The translations under genes and the position numbers were made by a program. DNA of 64,000 nucleotides from Gaertneriomyces semiglobifer (lineage: Eukaryota; Chytridiomycota; Chytridiomycetes; Spizellomycetales; Spizellomycetaceae), in the NCBI GenBank assembly GCA_025558075.1, contig JAHLKF010000002.1, positions 186,001 to 250,000 on the forward strand, in the 5' to 3' direction. Positions 1 through 12,358 of this stretch are shown piece by piece. Positions within the stretch are counted from its first letter, which is position 1. Every line of letters starts with the position of its first letter. Below the pieces are notes generated by a model. It was given only the letters and a program-made list of their open reading frames with translations, ran no database searches and had not been told where the DNA came from.

Positions 1-71
1 TTGAGTTTCGGTATAGAGTTCGTGCTGTCCAATGCGCTCGACAGAATCCTGAATAATAATATAGCAAGCAA

Positions 72-3027
72 ATGGATGAAGCTACTGCCGATGTCGGGCT
101 TCCTCTCAAGGAAGGGTTTGCCAGTATCCTCTATGAAGAAGATGAAGAGGAAAGCGGCGATGCGGCGGCAGCGAGACGCGCATTTGAAGAGTTGACCAAT
201 CCCAGTCAGAAAGTTAAGCGCAGAGTAAGAAATGATGTACGTGTAAGTTCACTGCAATGTACTAAAGACCTTTGTATAGCGGAAGCGACGAAAGAAGACG
301 GATCTTACAGAGGAACAGGCAAAGTTGCTCGGAAGAGCAAACGACGCAATCATTAGCATGAACTATGTGAATGCAGTGAAGATTCTGCACGAAGTCATCA
401 AGGAAGTTCCCAATGCTGCACAAGCCTGGAGAACCCTCGCAACGGTACATGAGCAGCTACGCGACCCGATAAAGGCCATGCGAGCACTAATGATAGCTGC
501 TGAACTGTCATCTAAAGACAATGATTTGTGGAGGTATCTTGGTGCCATGTCAAGGTACAGTGACTGCGTGTGGTTGCGTTGAACAGCACGAACGTTCTAA
601 GCGCAATGTTTGCCGATGAACATTTTCCTCACTCTCTTCGCAATCAGGAAACTCGGACATAACGATCAGGCAATGCATTGCTACTCTAAAGCAATTGCTG
701 CGGAACCAACTGATCAAGATGCGCTCTGGGACCGTGCGGTTATTTATTATGAACGTCGTCAACTTCAAAAGGTATTTGACACCGTCATCCAGACATGACC
801 AGCCAACGTTCAATCTCCAACAACAAATAGGCGTTAAACGATTTGCATGCAATCCTGGACATCAACCCAAATGTGATGTGTGCTCGACGGCAACTGGCGA
901 CAATTTATCATGAGTTGAACGATGATCAAACAGCGCTCAGAATTCTTGAGGAAGCGTTCATGGCTGACGAAACTACGCCGCTTAGTTTGGAGGCCGATGA
1001 AGAAGATGAAGAAGATGTGACCGATTTGAGTATGGGGGCCCCAATACGAGCTAAATCGCGGATTGAGTACGAAGACTTGAATCTGATGCTGGACCTATAT
1101 CTAATTTTGGGGGACTATGAGAAGGCCTTGACGACATTGAAACGCGCCTGCCGCCGGCTCCAGGGACGACCTGTGGAGAATGAGTTTGATTACTATGAGG
1201 ATGATCGCGAGTTCGTTGGGGAAGATATTCATGAAGACCGGACCCTACCCATAGATATCCAGGTCAAGCTTGGGGTGATCAGGCTACACCTGGACTTCAA
1301 AGACACCGCTGCTGCACATTTTCGCCGCCTGTATACCTTCCCTGTGGCATCATACTCCGACCTTTATTTTGACGTCGCTGATGCGTACATGGATAAGCGC
1401 ATGTTTGCCAATGCCCTGCACGTTTTGGAACGCTTGAATTCTGATGATCGAACACGTACTGCGCTCGTTTGGGCGAAAATGGCCAATTGTTACAATCAAT
1501 TGGGCCAGTACCAAACTGCAGCAGACCTGTACCAAGCCGTCCTGCAGGTTACGCCGACAGATACCGAGGTCCAACTGGCATTAGCTGACGTATACGAAGC
1601 GCTGGGAGACGATGAACTTGCTTCGGAGCTTCTTGAACAGGTGAAGCTTCAAGCACGCGCTGCACAGGAGCAAGAGGATGACGGCAACGCTCCCGGGCCG
1701 ATATTTATGGACGATAGCGGCAATGATAGCGAGGCTCTCATCCGAAATACCCGCAGAGCGAAATTGGTTGAGAAGGATCGTGCCATTGCCGAAGCAAATG
1801 AGAAAGCACGCAAACTTGAACATCAGAAAGATTATGCGAAGGTGTTGACTCTCTACCCGAATATTAAAGAGCCCGTTCCTAGGGCGGACTTCCTTCGTAC
1901 AGCGAGGAAAATGATCACACGATTTGAGAACACAAAGGCCTTCTATCCCGGTGAAAGAAAGAAAGTCTTCACTGGGCTGAATAATCGAGGGAAGGCGAAC
2001 TGGCAGCAAACCCAGGTTTCGGATTTGGATCGCAGGCTGAGACCGGGCTTGGAGGATGAGCAAGAGGCGGAACGCGAGGATCGACCCAACCCGGCCATCA
2101 CGGAGTTTCAGGGACTCACGTTTGATCAGTGGTACGATGTCTTCGTCAAGTTCGCGTACGCGGCTGTGATGGATGGGAGCGAAGAAGACGCGCATTCTGC
2201 GCTTAAGTCAGCCTTTGACGCGAATGTCTTTTATCATGACGAACCGAAACGGATTAAGCTGAAGTTGCATATGGCGGCAGTTGCCATATATGGCGGTAAC
2301 GGCCCGCGAGTCACAGAAGTTTGCCGATGGTTCTGTCAGTATCGGTTATACGCAAACGACATGTATCGCCTTTACTCGGCATTACAAGCTGGTGGAGCAG
2401 AGGCGATCTCATGTTATGCTATGAGCAGCAGCTACAAGTATTTCCTACGACAGCTGAGAGCGGCCAAGAAGGTGGCAGAGAAAAATCCACATACGTTGGA
2501 CATTAAGAATCCGTTACTATATACAACGTACGGTCATCTTATGCAAGCAGCGCGTAGCTACCTGTCGGCCATTGCCTTTTTCGTCAAAGCGTACGCTTTG
2601 TGTCCGGAAGATCCTCTCATCAACCTTAGTTTGGGTGTTGCACATCTGCTTCGGGCTATGCAGCGCAAAAGCGAGAACCGGCACCTGCATGTAGTACAAG
2701 GACTGACGTTCATAATGCGGTACCATACGATACGCGGTGAGACTCAGGAGGCCTCATACAACGTTGGAAGAGCTTTTCATCACATAGGTATGAGAACCAT
2801 GCGGCTCATATAGTGCATTGGACCCGCTGATTGTGTCATTGCCAGGGCTGAATCATCTTGCCATCCCATATTACGAGAAAGTCCTCCATCTCTCCGACGA
2901 AGGAAAGTTACCGGATCCATCACTAGATCTCAAGGGTGAAGCGGCTTATAATCTCTCGTTGATATATATCAGTAGCGGGTCCGTTGGCCTAGCTGAGGAG
3001 GTACTACGAAATTACTGTACAGTCTAG
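72..3027 (+). CDS. TFC4: TFIIIC TPR subunit (Tfc4/Sfc4/GTF3C3-like)
   Basis: Spliced gene for the tetratricopeptide subunit of RNA polymerase III factor TFIIIC, which binds the A box of tRNA genes and recruits TFIIIB. The ATG at 72 follows an in-frame TAA at 57-59. Exons read as about 72-224, 280-554, 648-771, 831-2787 and 2846-3027. Every junction has GT-AG ends and keeps a continuous TPR protein. The N-terminus is acidic (LYEEDEEE) and is followed by a basic stretch, then arrays of TPR helices with a charged acidic linker between them. The segment around 2100-2350 (FQGLTFDQWYDVFVKFA) is typical of the conserved central part of Tfc4. It converges on the NOL8-like gene, with about 200 nt between the stop codons. 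The identification rests on overall TPR layout and the family-like central block. Confidence 0.8.
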
Positions 3028-3223
3028 GCCGCTGTTGCCTTTTTTCGGAACAGATGAAATTGCAAGCAATGGATTCATTGCAAATGTTCGGGTCCTCGCC
3101 ACAGGTGCCAAGCGCCTTCACCGCTTTAGTAAAGCCGTTAGACAACCTATTAGTATGTATTAATCACATAAATATATGACAAAAGGCCCGTCTCTTTGGC
3201 CAGGGCAAAACCAACTGATGCAT

Positions 3224-5636
3224 TTATGATGCCTTGGGTCGCTGTCGCCGCAGTTTCTCCTTTTTACGAGCGGCGAGTTTGTGCTTGCTCTTGAACTCGT
3301 GCGTAAGATCCTCCCGTACTTCCTCCCATTTCGAAGTAATGCTCTCTCTACAAAATTACAGTGAGATAATGTTGGATATAACAACCACCAACGAAGAACG
3401 TACACAGATTCATGACGCATAAATGTTCCGTCCGGAGCGTACTTCGATCGATGTGATAGGCTAGGATCGTCAAGGTGGAGGAAGAACATCTTAGATGTAC
3501 CAAGGCTTCGTGCTACTTCGGCTTTGTCATGCTGGGCCGCGTTATTCGTTGCGGTATGCACTATGGTCTCCTCCGCAGGCATACCCGCGAAGTTGAACAA
3601 TGGTGCCGGCGCCACATCACTTTGCCCACTGGCTGATGGCATTCCGAACAGGGAAAACGAGCCATCCGCAACATTGTCGGATACAAGGGATCGTAGGTTG
3701 GTGTTGACAACAAAATGCCGAGAATAAGACGAGTGTTGTTCTGAAACTCAATACAGCATTAGTGGAAAGGACGTACCGCACCGATGAACAACGGTGACTC
3801 ACCTGCTTCATTATTTGCGTCCGTGCGTTCAGCTACTTGATCTACATCCATTGCATCTGCTTCAGGTTGTTCTTCTGGTTTGCCCAATTCTTCCGCTTCT
3901 GACGTCGAGTCCGCATCTGACGTCGAGTCTGAAAGAGAGCCCGAACTGGTATCAGCTGTGTCGCTCGACTCGCCGCTGGAGATTTCCCTTTCGAGGTCAG
4001 CCATGCGAGCGTTTGACATTACGTCGCTTGAAGCGTCCGAACTCGACGTGTCCGCCAAAGGTTGTGCCGGTAAGTGGTCCTCTGAGTCGGACGTGGTGGA
4101 GGTAGGCAGTATCACAGGCGAATGCGCACCACTCTGTGATCCTGCGTCACTGGACAGTACGTCGTCATCTTTGGATTCATCCATAATCGCCGCGTGTGAT
4201 CCTGAGGAGATCGTACTCTCGGAATCACTGTCCGAAATGACTTCATCTGCTCCATTTACAGCGGGCGCCTGTGACTCTGTTGGTTCCAACGTTTCCCTAG
4301 CCTCGTCAGTACTCTTGCTGTTGGCCTCGCCGTCACTCCCTACATCTAAGACTTCTTCTTTAATGGATTCATCATCACTGTCACTCGGGCGCTCGCTCTC
4401 AAAATGAGTATGACTGAGCATCCCGTTTGATGTCGGATCTGCTACATCACTTGTTTGCGGAGCTATAACGTGAGCATCATCGCTCTCGCCGTCAGTATCG
4501 CTATCCGCAAAGTTTACGACATTCGATTGATTGACGCTATTGGGCTCAGACATATCCCAACCAATGACGGAATGCGCCAGGCCCAGCAGTCCCACACGTT
4601 CTTTAGCAAGCCTTTTTTCCGCCTGTGCGTCAATGCCACCAACCTCTCTTCGGCCTTGCCGTTTGATTAAGGCCGGCGGCAGCTCATCATCGTCGTCCGA
4701 ATCTAATAAACTCGCCGGTAATTGTCCGGTTATCTTCCGCTTTTGGTCAGCTGAGGCAATCTGCAAATCTGACGCAGTTGATGACTGTACTGGTACTGTA
4801 TGAAAGTCCGCTTCCTCATCATCGCTATCACTAGTTGCATCATCATCTGAAGAGTCATATTGTACCTCCTTCCCATCGTGGTCGAACGTATCCAAGATAT
4901 CCGCTTCATCGTCAGAAGAATCAAAAAGACCCCCTTTTACGATCTCTTCTATTTCCTCCGCTTCATGTGGCATTTGCTTGCGCGGCGGCTCATAATCGGA
5001 TGACGGCCACGACAGTTGCGCAACGGGTGTTGTCTGAGCAAAGCCATCAAGCCGCTTGAGGCTGTTCTTGTAGAACGATGGGTCGATAGCTTTCCTTTTA
5101 CCAGTAATCGGATCACGCACATGGAAAACAGCGACCGCACGTCCGAAGCGAGAAACTTTCCACCCTTTTCTGCCCTTCTTGACATTACGGTCGGACACCA
5201 AGGTCATGTCATCCGCCTCGGTTATAGCAGTTCGCTTCTTCTTTTTCTTACTTACGGTTGGTTTTGGATCACTGTTTGTTTCGATCTCGGCCCATTCCCG
5301 CTTTAAACGAGTCAGATAATGTTGTTTCGCTTCCTCGACCCGAAGCTGCATTCCCTTCCACTTTGTGCCGTTGTACAAGGATAAGCACTTGCCGAGTGCT
5401 GATGGAGTTGTTTCAAGAGAAACATGGGCAAACCCGGTGCCTTCAGGGCTGATTTTACTTGATATTTCAACGGAGAGGACTTTGCCGAATGTCTTGAAGC
5501 GGCCTTCTAACTCCGTAGTACTTACACCAGACTTCAAACCACCTATATACAGTCTCTTCACTACCGCTGCCGGCGTGCTGTCGGGATTGCCGCTGGTGCC
5601 ATCAGCAGTTCTTTCTTGTAGTGTTTGAGCGACCAT
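3224..5636 (-). CDS. NOL8-like nucleolar RRM protein
   Basis: An RNA recognition motif lies near the N-terminus (RNP2-like RLYIGGLKSGV, RNP1-like GTGFAHVSL). It is followed by a lysine-rich nuclear signal (SKKKKKR) and a long acidic, Ser/Asp-rich region with many DSDDE-type casein kinase sites. The C-terminus carries the NOL8 signature: a MFFLHLDDPSL block, then a Trp-Glu-Glu basic helix (SKWEEVREDLTHEFKSKHKL). In animals NOL8 takes part in rRNA processing in the nucleolus. The start is the ATG at 5636; the longer upstream reading frame has an unlikely cysteine-rich leader. Two introns occur near the 3' end, the last at about 3350-3405, after which translation ends at TAA 3224-3226. The acidic region is too biased to be informative, so the call rests on the RRM and the C-terminal block. 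Confidence 0.72.
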
Positions 5637-6216
5637 CCTCTCCAATAGGTGCTGTAATTTGCAGCAACAAAAAAAGTTCAGAGAAATGCGTTGAACGCGT
5701 AGTAGAAAGTGAACAAATCTCCCGAACGGCGTCCTGATCAGTGTTAATCGTAAATCTACATATTCACTACCGCAAACCCTCGCCGGCAATTGCTTGCCCT
5801 TGCTCTAGATTGCCTAGTGAGGCTCCGTGAGTGACCTGGCAATCTAATGTACTGCCCAAAGTGCTCAGTGAGTGCTCTATGAGAGTTCAGTTATAGTCTC
5901 GAGACATTACGAGAGTCGCAAAATATTGCGGAATGCAACAGATTGCGACTTGATCTTGTTCATCGCCATTTCGGTTAGATGTGGCGGGCCGCGTTTCCGC
6001 CTAAGCACGGAGAAACGGTCCCACCGGCGTATAACGCCGAAAACCCATGAGGGAACGCAAGACACCCACTAGGGCCTGTGCACGAAACATGTCCAACTGG
6101 AATCTCGGTGGTTCCAAAGCGGCGTCGACTGCTTGGTAAAAATGAGAGTTTGTAGGACAGCTAGGAAACTCTCAAGCATACATACCACAGACGACCTTGA
6201 GAACGTTTACCTCTCA
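5637..6216. other. Intergenic region upstream of NOL8-like gene
   Basis: This stretch of about 580 nt lies between the NOL8-like start (5636, reading left) and the 3' end of the WRAP53-like gene. It must contain the NOL8-like promoter and the WRAP53-like terminator. The open frames inside it are short and have no recognisable protein. No repeat, tRNA or conserved box stood out. Confidence 0.4.
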
Positions 6217-8181
6217 TTAGGCCACTTGGACTTCGTTGGCCGAGGATGGATCGATTTCCGAATATGACCATGGTAATCCCCAGATCTTGATGCTACAGTC
6301 GATATCGTATGTCATGTCGAGATCCTCATCATATATGCTCGACACACTGCCGTCCTCGGCATGCATCGGCACTGCTCTCATTGTGTCTCGTCTCTGACCT
6401 GAACAGGATGCAACCAGCGGCAACGTTGGGTGAAAGACCGCTGCAGAAACGGTGTCTGTGGGGAAGCGCGCATGAGAAAAAGCTAACTGGTATCTCCGGA
6501 TAAGGCATTTACCGTTGTGCGCACGGAAGTTCTGTACTAGCTGGTTGGTCTTGACATCGTATGTCGAAACGTCTCCATGCTGCACAATGGAAGAAAATCT
6601 CATGAGATAGTAGTGATGAATGGTCTGGCAAATGGACGACGTACCTGATGCCCTGTTATCAAGTAGCGACCAGAAGGATCAAGATGGAACGATATTCGCT
6701 GATTGGTGTCTCCTGCTCGAGCATACGTGGCCAGGATATCGCCGGTATTGCGTATATCCCAGCATTCAATTTGATTGCTTTTGCGAGAAGCAGTGTAGAG
6801 GTACATCCCGTCAACAGAAAAAGTCGCCTAGCTCTTTCGTCAGAAAATGTTGTGAATGGGTTTGAATGACAGCGGCAATACCTGGGTTACTCCGGAACCT
6901 TCTTCGATTCGGAGCAATTGCAGCAGCTCGTCATTTCGCTCATCGTAAAGCCCAACCGTCTTGGAATACGAGCCCACTGCATACAGGCCGGAGGCATCTG
7001 GATTGAAAGCTATGGTGGAGACTAGCCCTGTGTGCCATATGTCAGCGGGACAGTGCCACGAATCACCCATTGGCTAATGGGCCACCTGACCTTTTTGCCC
7101 ATCGCGACTCTTTTTGGAGGGTGTAGTAGGGATGCGCAGAGAGTCTCTGCCTGGTCGGTGGACATCAAATACCTGAACTAGATTGTTGAAACCACAGTAT
7201 ATCCTGAATAACAGAGGATGTCAACACGTGCTTTTTGAGACAAACAACAACTGCAGCTTAGCAACTTGGTCCCAAAGAGGTTGAACGTCAGAGCATTTGG
7301 CGCATAAACTTGGTCAAGATGGTCGAACGCGGCGTATGAGCATCGCATCTGTCGACGCGGGTGAATCGGAAGGATGGACAAGCAGATGACGAGAAGTACT
7401 TACTTGACCGGTGTATGCGTCCCACATGTGCACAGGGTGGTCTTTAGAACTGCTAAGAAAGCAGCATGTGGAAGGATCTGGGGAAACAAACGAATGAGAG
7501 TTGGAAGCCGCCTATGAAAAAATCCATACAAACCCAAGGATGTCATGAACGGATACCAGCAAAAGTCGTACACTGTCTCCGCTTTATCAATAGTTAAAAC
7601 CGGCGACAGGCTGGAGGACACTGTAGTGCTAAAATCAACAATTTCGGCCGGCCTAGGCAAGATGGTTAATCCGAGTGAGCAAGCACCTCACACAGTGCTG
7701 GACCACGAACTTTTCAAACATGCGCAGAACATTGTCGCTGGTGCTGCTCAGAATACAGGAACCGTCTGGGCTCCTAAACGTACCACTTTAGAAAAACAGA
7801 TTGGTATATTGAACGAAAAGGTACATGACCCGCACCATTTGATGCCTTTACAAAAGTTGACCTCAAAAAATCCCTAGCTGCAGTCGCAGCCACGCGAGTG
7901 CTCACAGCATTGGTACACAGCGTTCGTCCCGTAGATGCGAGCTCCACTGGCACCTCAACAAAGGTGTATGGATAGCTATATACAGGATGTTGCTGGGTCT
8001 CATGAGCGACAGGATCAATCGGGTCCGCTTCTGGTGCACTCAGTTCAACGTCATTTTGCACGGCTTCCTCCCTAAAAAGCCCTGCCGGTTCTGCCGCATG
8101 TTGAGATGCGCTCTCAACCGTTATTTCTTCACCATCTCCCATACTCAGATCCGCCATTGGTGGTCCTGATATTGAGGTCAT
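6217..8181 (-). CDS. WRAP53/TCAB1-like WD40 protein
   Basis: A seven-exon-or-more WD40 protein whose spliced sequence follows WRAP53/TCAB1 block by block. The blocks are: SGTFRSPDGSCILSSTSDN at the first blade; a tyrosine-Asp-Phe-Cys-Trp-Tyr block; SSSKDHPVHMWDAYTGQ; then YCGFNNLVQVFDVHRPGRD; a CGSY-like block (YAVGSYSKTVGLYD); DTNQRISFHLDPSGRYLITG; and HPTLPLVASCSGQR. In animals TCAB1 binds CAB boxes of scaRNAs and telomerase RNA and delivers them to Cajal bodies. The yeast relative Swt21 is a snRNP factor. The start is the ATG at 8181; the open frame extends to 8298 but begins with GTG there. The N-terminus is acidic and low complexity. One donor (GTCAAC at about 7861) is weak but gives perfect family continuity. 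It is divergent from DCC1, with 195 nt between starts. Confidence 0.82.
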
Positions 8182-8376
8182 GAATATTTTTTGAAGAGTG
8201 CCAGTCGCGCATGCAATGCGTGTTGAAGGGTTAGGGTTGTGCGTAAATGTAGATACCAGCCACGCGGAGCTTTGTCCGACAGCGTCTGCAAAGTTCACGC
8301 TTTCGCGAACCCGACTACTGGAAAGGATGCCTACGCGGGAACAGATAGCCGTACGACGCTGTAGAGGACGACTAAC

Positions 8377-9878
8377 ATGACGGGAATGAGCTTAGATGTG
8401 AAATTCTCTGAATCTTCGAACGAAGATGCCGGGCGTTATATGTTGATGGAGCTTCCTAAGGCCATTGCTGACCAAATAGCTAGCGAATTGTCCGACGGTT
8501 GTGACACGCCACTGTCGTAAGAGCAGCCGTACTGATATTCTTTTATGGATCCTGCGGAACTTACTATGATAAGGCAGTTTGACGATTCGCGGGAACGACA
8601 ATGACGAAGCGGTTATATGCACACCGAACCAAACTTACACTGTTCGAAGCGTGCAAAGTTCCAATGCACTTCTCATTGCAGCACCATCAGAAGCAATGTC
8701 TCGAACGTATGAAGTTCAAACAGCCCTGTCCTGTTACCACGAACTCTCTTTGACCCGTCCACGCCTGGACCGATTAAGGAGTCTATTATCTCAATCATAC
8801 TATACTGGACCTGTCGACGAGAGCCGCAACGTCGGAAAGGTATGCCTGTCCTTAAGCATTGACCTTTGACGTGGTTTGCAGCTAACGTCGTCTCAGAGGC
8901 AGGAGGGTATACAGACATTAGAAATGCTCGATTTCGATGCTTTGAAGAGTCGCATACAGGCGAGTGACGCCGAGCTGACGGCGGGTCTCGAGGAACTCGG
9001 TGCTGTGTGTTTAGATGGGTTCTGGCGCCTATTGTCTCCGGAATACCAAGAATCCACATTGAAGTTCATTCTGGTTTCTGCCGCCGCAGAAGACATACCC
9101 CTGGAGAGAATGTCGCTATCAGGATGCTTGGACATGATCGATGAGGAAGATATACCCCCGTCCATTGTAAAGCATATACTGCAGTTTTACGCAGAGCGTA
9201 CGGAGACGAGTGAGACAGGTATTTATTGGGACGATGATGGCGCTGTTTTTCCCACAGCACTTAATGCGTAACACACAGATACGATTTACACCTTATCGCA
9301 GTACAAGATAGCGCGGTTCTTTGGAAAACAGTTGCTGGCCAGTGCAGAGGTATGATGCATAATAGTTTTCAAGACGTCTATTGTACTCAATCAATCAACT
9401 CCACATTTGCAGGCAACGCGCTTCTCCGTCAAAACATTCATGGAGCGATGGCGGGCGCAAGTGCCGGAGACATTGACCATATCGTTAGACATGTTACAGG
9501 TCAGCCCTCATCGAACCTCGCCTGCTCCGTGGCAAGCTTACTGACAGCTCTTTTATCAGGGGCTGTGCCTAATTGACCCCGAGCCGACGGGGCAGTCTAT
9601 CCGCTACTTCCCCAAGTCAGTGCTGCCAATGGACGCAAAACCCCGATTTGAGATGCTTTTTCAAGTCCGCCGAAAATGGCTGCGCCAGGACATCTTGCCA
9701 TACAGTAAGCTCTGTCTGTTTGGAACCTTTGGCAACACTGATGACCAACTGCCGTTCTGTAGTCGATGATCTTGCCTCAGATCCCAAGAAGCTTGACGCA
9801 ATACTCCTTAAGTACGGTAGGATGTCTAAAGTCACTGACCAAACGTTCTATACATCACGCTTAATAGGATCGCAGTAA
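8377..9878 (+). CDS. DCC1: Sister chromatid cohesion protein DCC1
   Basis: Subunit of the alternative clamp loader Ctf18-RFC (Ctf18-Dcc1-Ctf8), which acts on PCNA during replication and cohesion establishment. The ATG at 8377 opens exon 1 (8377-8516). A GTAAGA intron runs to 8577, and exon 2 restores the family block LTIRGNDNDEAVICTPNQTY followed by the SSNALLIAAPS-type segment. Later exons carry the winged-helix region (LDGFWRLLSPEY, ...IVKHILQFYAER), RYFPKSVLPMDAKPRFEMLF and the terminal TFYTSR found at DCC1 ends. The stop is at 9876-9878. At least six exons are needed. The gene shares a short divergent promoter with the WRAP53-like gene. Confidence 0.85.
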
Positions 9879-10502
9879 AGATGCATCCTCATCATCAGCG
9901 GCGCTTCTTTTGTTCCGCGCTGAGCCGATAAAGGCATGCAGACAGCACATACACTACGATGAGCTCCATTTGCACAGGCACTGACACTGTCGTAACCAGT
10001 GCAGAGGCACGGCAAGATGAAGGGTTCGAGGGGTGAAGTTATATTTATTGGAGGGAGGCGGGGAACGAGGCTAATATACCCCTCGTGGTTCCCATAGCAA
10101 CATTTATATAGCGATCACGCAATCTAACAACTCAATCTACTATCTAGCAACGTGCATAGGAGACCTCAGACTTGAACATAATAATAGCTTATAAGAAGAA
10201 TAAGCACATAGCGGTGATCCTCTGCAACAACTGCTAGCTGGTCTTGGCATTACCCAGATTCACCACATGGAGGTGCCAGCTAATCGAATCCATTTTTGGG
10301 TTTTTCAGGCTCACCCAAGGACTTTCAACCTCTAACCTTCCAAGAAGGTAGCAGCACCTGGCAACGATGACGGCAGCGTTGCACTACCGGTTTGCAACAG
10401 CCTGTAATTCCCGAGGTAGTCCATGAATTGGAATTCGACGTTGAGTTCAAATAACTGTATCTGAAAAGTCCGTGCCCCTAGGGGTATCCGATTTCCTTGG
10501 AC
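9879..10502. other. Intergenic stretch between convergent genes
   Basis: About 620 nt separate the DCC1 stop from the stop of the next minus-strand gene. The sequence is AT-richer than the coding regions and has no long open frame. It holds the two 3' untranslated regions. I saw no RNA gene or repeat in it. Confidence 0.4.
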
Positions 10503-12358
10503 CTATAAATCCAACGAAGTTTCAATTAAGCAAACTACAGCATAAAGGGCATTACAGTTAGATCTCCTTACCACTTCACTAGTGACAACGTTATTAAGGA
10601 GATGCACTCCGTTGGTGCCATTTTTGAAAAGATCGTAAAAGTACTTTTCCTCTTTGCCGCCCTCAAAGGGATGCGTGTTTTCCACGGTACCGATGGGGAT
10701 TTCAGGCCGATAGCGAGAAAATAGGACTCCGTCCGCATTGTACTGCGTGCCAGTGGCCTGCTTCGTCGGCATGACAGGAATTTCCCCCCTATAACCGGGT
10801 CACCAATCGTGTAATGGGATTTTAATGGAAAAAGCGTCTCACCATTTGTACCGCACCCCTGCAAACCATGCGAGCGCTTTCTTGATCCCGGGATGCACAA
10901 AGTCATTGAGAAAAGGTCGCTCGGTGAGATCTTTGGGAACGCTACCGTAGTCACGAAATGCCTCAAAACTGCAAAATGGGTAAGAAGTTCCGAACAGCGT
11001 TACATTGATACTCACAACGGCAGAGCGACCTCACAAGCCAGCTTAACCAGCTTTCTCGAGAAATTATCGTCTGCGTAACCGTCGATGGCCTCCTTTTCTA
11101 GAAACATAATCCATTCGTCTGCGCTCCAGTCTTCCTTCTCTGGCGACATAAGAAGTTCCGCCAACGTCGATCGCGCAAGAGGTGGCCGCAACCGCTCACA
11201 GGGCTCGAGCAACTCATCCACCAACAATTCGTAATGCTCCGACTCGACCTATTCGATCACAAAACATGACTGTGGTCGCAAATCAAGGTATCCGTCGTCA
11301 TAGTATTCTTGGCAGTACTTCTGATGCGCAGTTAGTATGGCGTCCATCACACGTTCCATTTGTTCAGAGCAAGCAATTTGTCTGTTGAATAGAGCAATTG
11401 CGGATGTACGCTGCACGTCAGTTTCACGCTGCTCCTTGGGAACTTCAGTCTCTGTCAGTAAGCCGCTATGTTTCCCCGGAACAGTCGCTTCCAGGTAACT
11501 TTTGGAAGATTGAGCGACGTCTTCTCCAAGCGGTCCCATGACGCCTTCATTATCAGTCATTGACTCGCGATCCTTGGTTGTGATGATTACTTCCACGTCG
11601 TGTTCGGAAGAAGCTTGTGGAGAGGCGAAATTGGGTGGTATGGCAGCATCGTCGGAACCCTGCTGGGTGTCGTGCGCGCCAAGCGAGATTACAGGATCAG
11701 CATCTTCTGCCGCATGACTCTCTCGTTGCTGGAGTGGTTCAGATACATCTGATTGCATGGATGCGATGTCTTGGGCGGCATCCAGTTCATCTTCCACAGT
11801 AATACGCCGTTCTTGTGCCATTCGTCTTCTCTTCTTGAGCAAAATTGCCTCTTCTTTTGATTTTGCCTGGCAAAATCTGTAAGAAATGGTCGCTCAAACA
11901 AAAAGACTGACTTAGCAACACGCACTGCCAACTGATAATTATGCCAGTACATGTTCCATTCAGCTGTTTCAATGCAGTCTGGCGAGAAATTATTCGCCGC
12001 CACTCTCAGATTATTGTTCAACCCCCGTTTTGAATGTTGATATTGCTCCTTTATCTCTTCCAGTATTCTTACAAGTTCGGCTTTGCAAAGTGCTGGTGAA
12101 GCGAAGTGGAAATGTTTGGCAAAACCCGTCCCACTCAGGTTCCCGGCAAGTAAACCCTCCTGTACATATGTTTTCTTCTCGTTCTATCGGTATGGATTAG
12201 TATGAGATGGACATGACCTGCGGCATTCAGGCATAAAACCGCAACTAGGTCGTCAGTAGCATGGGAACCAACTGACAATCCGGCAGCTCTCCCACGAAAT
12301 ACTGGTAGTTGAGACTGCAGAACTCCCAGCCAGTCCATTTTACACCGTTCGGCGCCAT
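10503..12358 (-). CDS. Unidentified protein, C-terminus PD-(D/E)XK-like
   Basis: A multi-exon gene I cannot name. The ATG at 12358 (MAPNGVKWTGW) is a plausible start. Further exons encode a helical region (ETAEWNMYWHNYQLAVRVAK, spliced to a basic FCQAKSKEEAILLKKRRR stretch), then an acidic Ser/Glu-rich linker, then a DEWIMFLEKEAIDGY helix and an ERPFLNDFVHPGIKKAL block. The last exons read GEIPVMPTKQATG, YNADGVLFSRYRPEIPIGTVE and a KYFYDLFKNG helix. The Asp...Gly-x-Val-Glu pattern followed by an amphipathic helix resembles PD-(D/E)XK-fold modules in many uncharacterised early-diverging fungal proteins; the usual catalytic Lys after Glu is Asn here. An in-frame TAG at 11249-11251 interrupts the frame unless it is spliced out. 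The end is either 10503, or 10526 if the GTAAGG intron just before it is used. Confidence 0.4.

Noticed and set aside
3880..4407. 175-codon plus-strand ORF within the NOL8-like acidic region
   Set aside because: Antisense of the Ser/Asp-rich repeats; its Ser/Leu composition is explained by the other strand.
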